DNA from: Comamonas testosteroni TK102
GTDB lineage: Bacteria > Pseudomonadota > Gammaproteobacteria > Burkholderiales > Burkholderiaceae_C
Direction of reading: 5' to 3'
Length of the DNA: 64,000 nucleotides
NCBI RefSeq assembly: GCF_000739375.1
Contig: NZ_CP006704.1
Span: forward strand, 5,518,001 to 5,582,000
The notes beneath the pieces are model-generated. The model was not told the DNA's origin and did no database searches. It saw only the letters and a program-made list of their open reading frames with translations. Of this stretch, positions 62,602 to 64,000 are shown in pieces. Position numbers and translations under genes: made by a program. The first letter of the stretch is position 1; each line of letters starts with the position of its first letter.

Positions 62602-63915
62602 TCAAATACCAGCCTTAAAGTTCGCTTTTTTCAGGAGCGACTCGTATTGCTGCGACATCACGTAGTTCTGCACTTGCGCCATGAAGTCCATTGTCACGAC
62701 CACAATGATCAGCAACGATGTACCACCGAAGTAGAACGGAACGTTGTACTTCAGGATCAGGAATTCGGGCAGCAAGCACACGAAGGTAATGTAGATCGCG
62801 CCAGCCAGGGTCAGGCGAACCAGAATCTTGTCAATGTAGCGGGCTGTCTGTTCGCCAGGACGAATCCCGGGGATGAAAGCGCCACTCTTCTTCAGGTTGT
62901 CGGCAGTTTCCCGGCTGTTGAAAACCAGGGCCGTATAGAAGAAGCAGAAGAAAATGATCGCGGCAGCATAAAGGATGACATAGATTGGCTGACCAGGGGT
63001 CAACGTGCTCGCAATATCCTTCAGCCAGCGCATGGATTCTCCTGCACTGAACCAATTCACCACCGTAGCGGGCAGCAAGATGATCGACGAAGCGAAGATG
63101 GGAGGAATCACACCTGCCATGTTCAGCTTCAGTGGCAAGTGCGAAGACTGACCACCGTACACCTTGTTGCCGACTTGTCGGCGTGCGTAATTCACCAAGA
63201 TCTTGCGTTGACCTCGTTCGACATACACGACGAAATACGTCACGGCTGCCACAACGAGAACAATGAAGATTGCCGCCAGAATGCTCATGGCACCGGTGCG
63301 CACCAGCTCCAGCAGACCGCCGATAGAGCTCGGCAGGCCTGCGGCGATACCGCCAAAAATCAGTATCGAGATACCGTTGCCCAGACCACGTTCAGTGATC
63401 TGTTCACCGAGCCACATCAGGAACAAGGTGCCGGCCGTGAGACTGACGACCGCAGTCATGCGGAAGCCAAAACCAGGGTTCAGAACCAAGCCTGCGGAGC
63501 TTTCCAGAGCAACAGCAATTCCCAAGGACTGAAACAGCGCCAGGCCCAGAGTGCCGTAGCGGGTGTACTGGGTAATCTTGCGACGACCCGCTTCACCTTC
63601 CTTTTTCATCTGCTCGAATGTCGGGACCACGTAGGTCATGAGCTGCATGATGATCGATGCCGAGATGTACGGCATGATCCCCAGTGCGAACACTGTGAAG
63701 CGCGAGAGCGCTCCACCCGAGAACATGTTGAACAGATTGAGAATGCCGCCCTGCTGGCCAGAGAACAGCTGCTGCAGCTGCGCTGGATCGATGCCCGGAA
63801 CGGGGATATGCGCCCCGATGCGGTATACGACCAGCGCAAGCAACAGAAAAACCAGACGACGACGCAGGTCGCCGAATTTTCCAGTCTTTGCAATTTGAGC
63901 TGCGCTAGTAGCCAC
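62602..63915 (-). CDS. secY: Protein translocase subunit SecY
   Basis: A 437-residue channel subunit of the SecYEG translocon with ten membrane segments. It contains [20 protein letters not shown] (segment 1), the plug region [40 protein letters not shown] and the C-terminal [20 protein letters not shown]. It directly follows rplO. Confidence 0.98.
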   Translation of the reverse strand: MATSAAQIAKTGKFGDLRRRLVFLLLALVVYRIGAHIPVPGIDPAQLQQLFSGQQGGILNLFNMFSGGALSRFTVFALGIMPYISASIIMQLMTYVVPTFEQMKKEGEAGRRKITQYTRYGTLGLALFQSLGIAVALESSAGLVLNPGFGFRMTAVVSLTAGTLFLMWLGEQITERGLGNGISILIFGGIAAGLPSSIGGLLELVRTGAMSILAAIFIVLVVAAVTYFVVYVERGQRKILVNYARRQVGNKVYGGQSSHLPLKLNMAGVIPPIFASSIILLPATVVNWFSAGESMRWLKDIASTLTPGQPIYVILYAAAIIFFCFFYTALVFNSRETADNLKKSGAFIPGIRPGEQTARYIDKILVRLTLAGAIYITFVCLLPEFLILKYNVPFYFGGTSLLIIVVVTMDFMAQVQNYVMSQQYESLLKKANFKAGI

Positions 63916-63939
63916 GGATGTCTTCTTTCAGAACTTTAA

Positions 63940-64000
63940 TCAGGCGATGCTGCCACCGGCAGCTTCGATGGCAGCCTTGGCACCGGCGGTAGCGCCGATA
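63940..64000 (-). CDS. rplO: 50S ribosomal protein L15, C-terminal end only
   Basis: The last 19 codons are in the window and translate IGATAGAKAAIEAAGGSIA before TGA. This is the usual L15 C-terminus, and the position upstream of secY agrees. The rest of the gene lies beyond the window edge. Confidence 0.9.
   Translation of the reverse strand, partial: IGATAGAKAAIEAAGGSIA

Noticed and set aside
62596..63939. 447-codon plus-strand frame opposite secY
   Set aside because: Antisense shadow of SecY, with composition unlike a real protein.

Overview
The window is a chromosomal segment of a high-GC betaproteobacterium of the family Comamonadaceae, most likely Comamonas or a close relative. The evidence is the protein style, the alpha ribosomal operon at the right end (rplO-secY-rpmJ-rpsM-rpsK-rpsD-rpoA-rplQ), the rsmI/yraN/diaA/dolP cluster, and intergenic repeats of a type I associate with this family. 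The species cannot be fixed by reading alone. I see no phage, integrase, insertion sequence, CRISPR array or rRNA; one tRNA (initiator Met) is present.

Layout, left to right. 1-8.1 kb: the 3' part of purU, a LysR regulator, a small UvrD-like helicase, an orphan Liv-type binding protein, a GlcD-type FAD oxidase, a structured non-coding element (6447-6718) and a periplasmic PQQ-type sugar dehydrogenase. 8-12 kb: dsdA (minus), then a small Pro-Thr-Asn-repeat lipoprotein followed by a Tat-exported phospholipase C. 12-20.6 kb: a heavy-metal RND efflux operon (czcCBA type), with a perfect 22-bp copper-box-like palindrome between it and the divergent response regulator. The sensor kinase is separated from its regulator by an opposite-strand DUF5713 gene. 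20.7-26.9 kb: small hypothetical proteins, an iron uptake pair (TonB receptor with a Fur box, then a FatB-like binding protein), and DUF445 and DUF3297 genes. 27-30 kb: flavohemoglobin hmp and divergent norR, with three GT-N7-AC NorR sites and a consensus sigma-54 promoter.

30-39 kb: a secreted FKBP, a class V aminotransferase, then a regulated module. The module is a single-chain acyl-CoA carboxylase (biotin carboxylase, biotin carrier and carboxyltransferase), an acyl-CoA ligase, a divergent TetR regulator with a two-part operator, and a Liv-type binding protein. This reads as import, CoA activation and carboxylation of an unknown organic acid. 39-46 kb: yggS, pilT, pilU, a beta-hydroxyacid dehydrogenase, dolP, diaA, yraN and rsmI. 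46-49 kb: an Hsp70-like protein, a glyoxalase-like protein and an OsmC-like protein. 49.2-56.9 kb: a tightly overlapped seven-gene operon (binding protein, two permeases, fused double ATPase, luciferase-like monooxygenase, two carboxymuconolactone-decarboxylase-fold proteins). It matches a conserved but functionally unassigned set and is the best candidate here for an undescribed pathway. 57-59 kb: a DASS anion transporter, a small hypothetical protein and initiator tRNA.

Repeats run through the window in at least three families. The most striking copy lies in frame inside the acyl-CoA carboxylase gene. It supplies about 31 residues of the linker before the biotin carrier domain.
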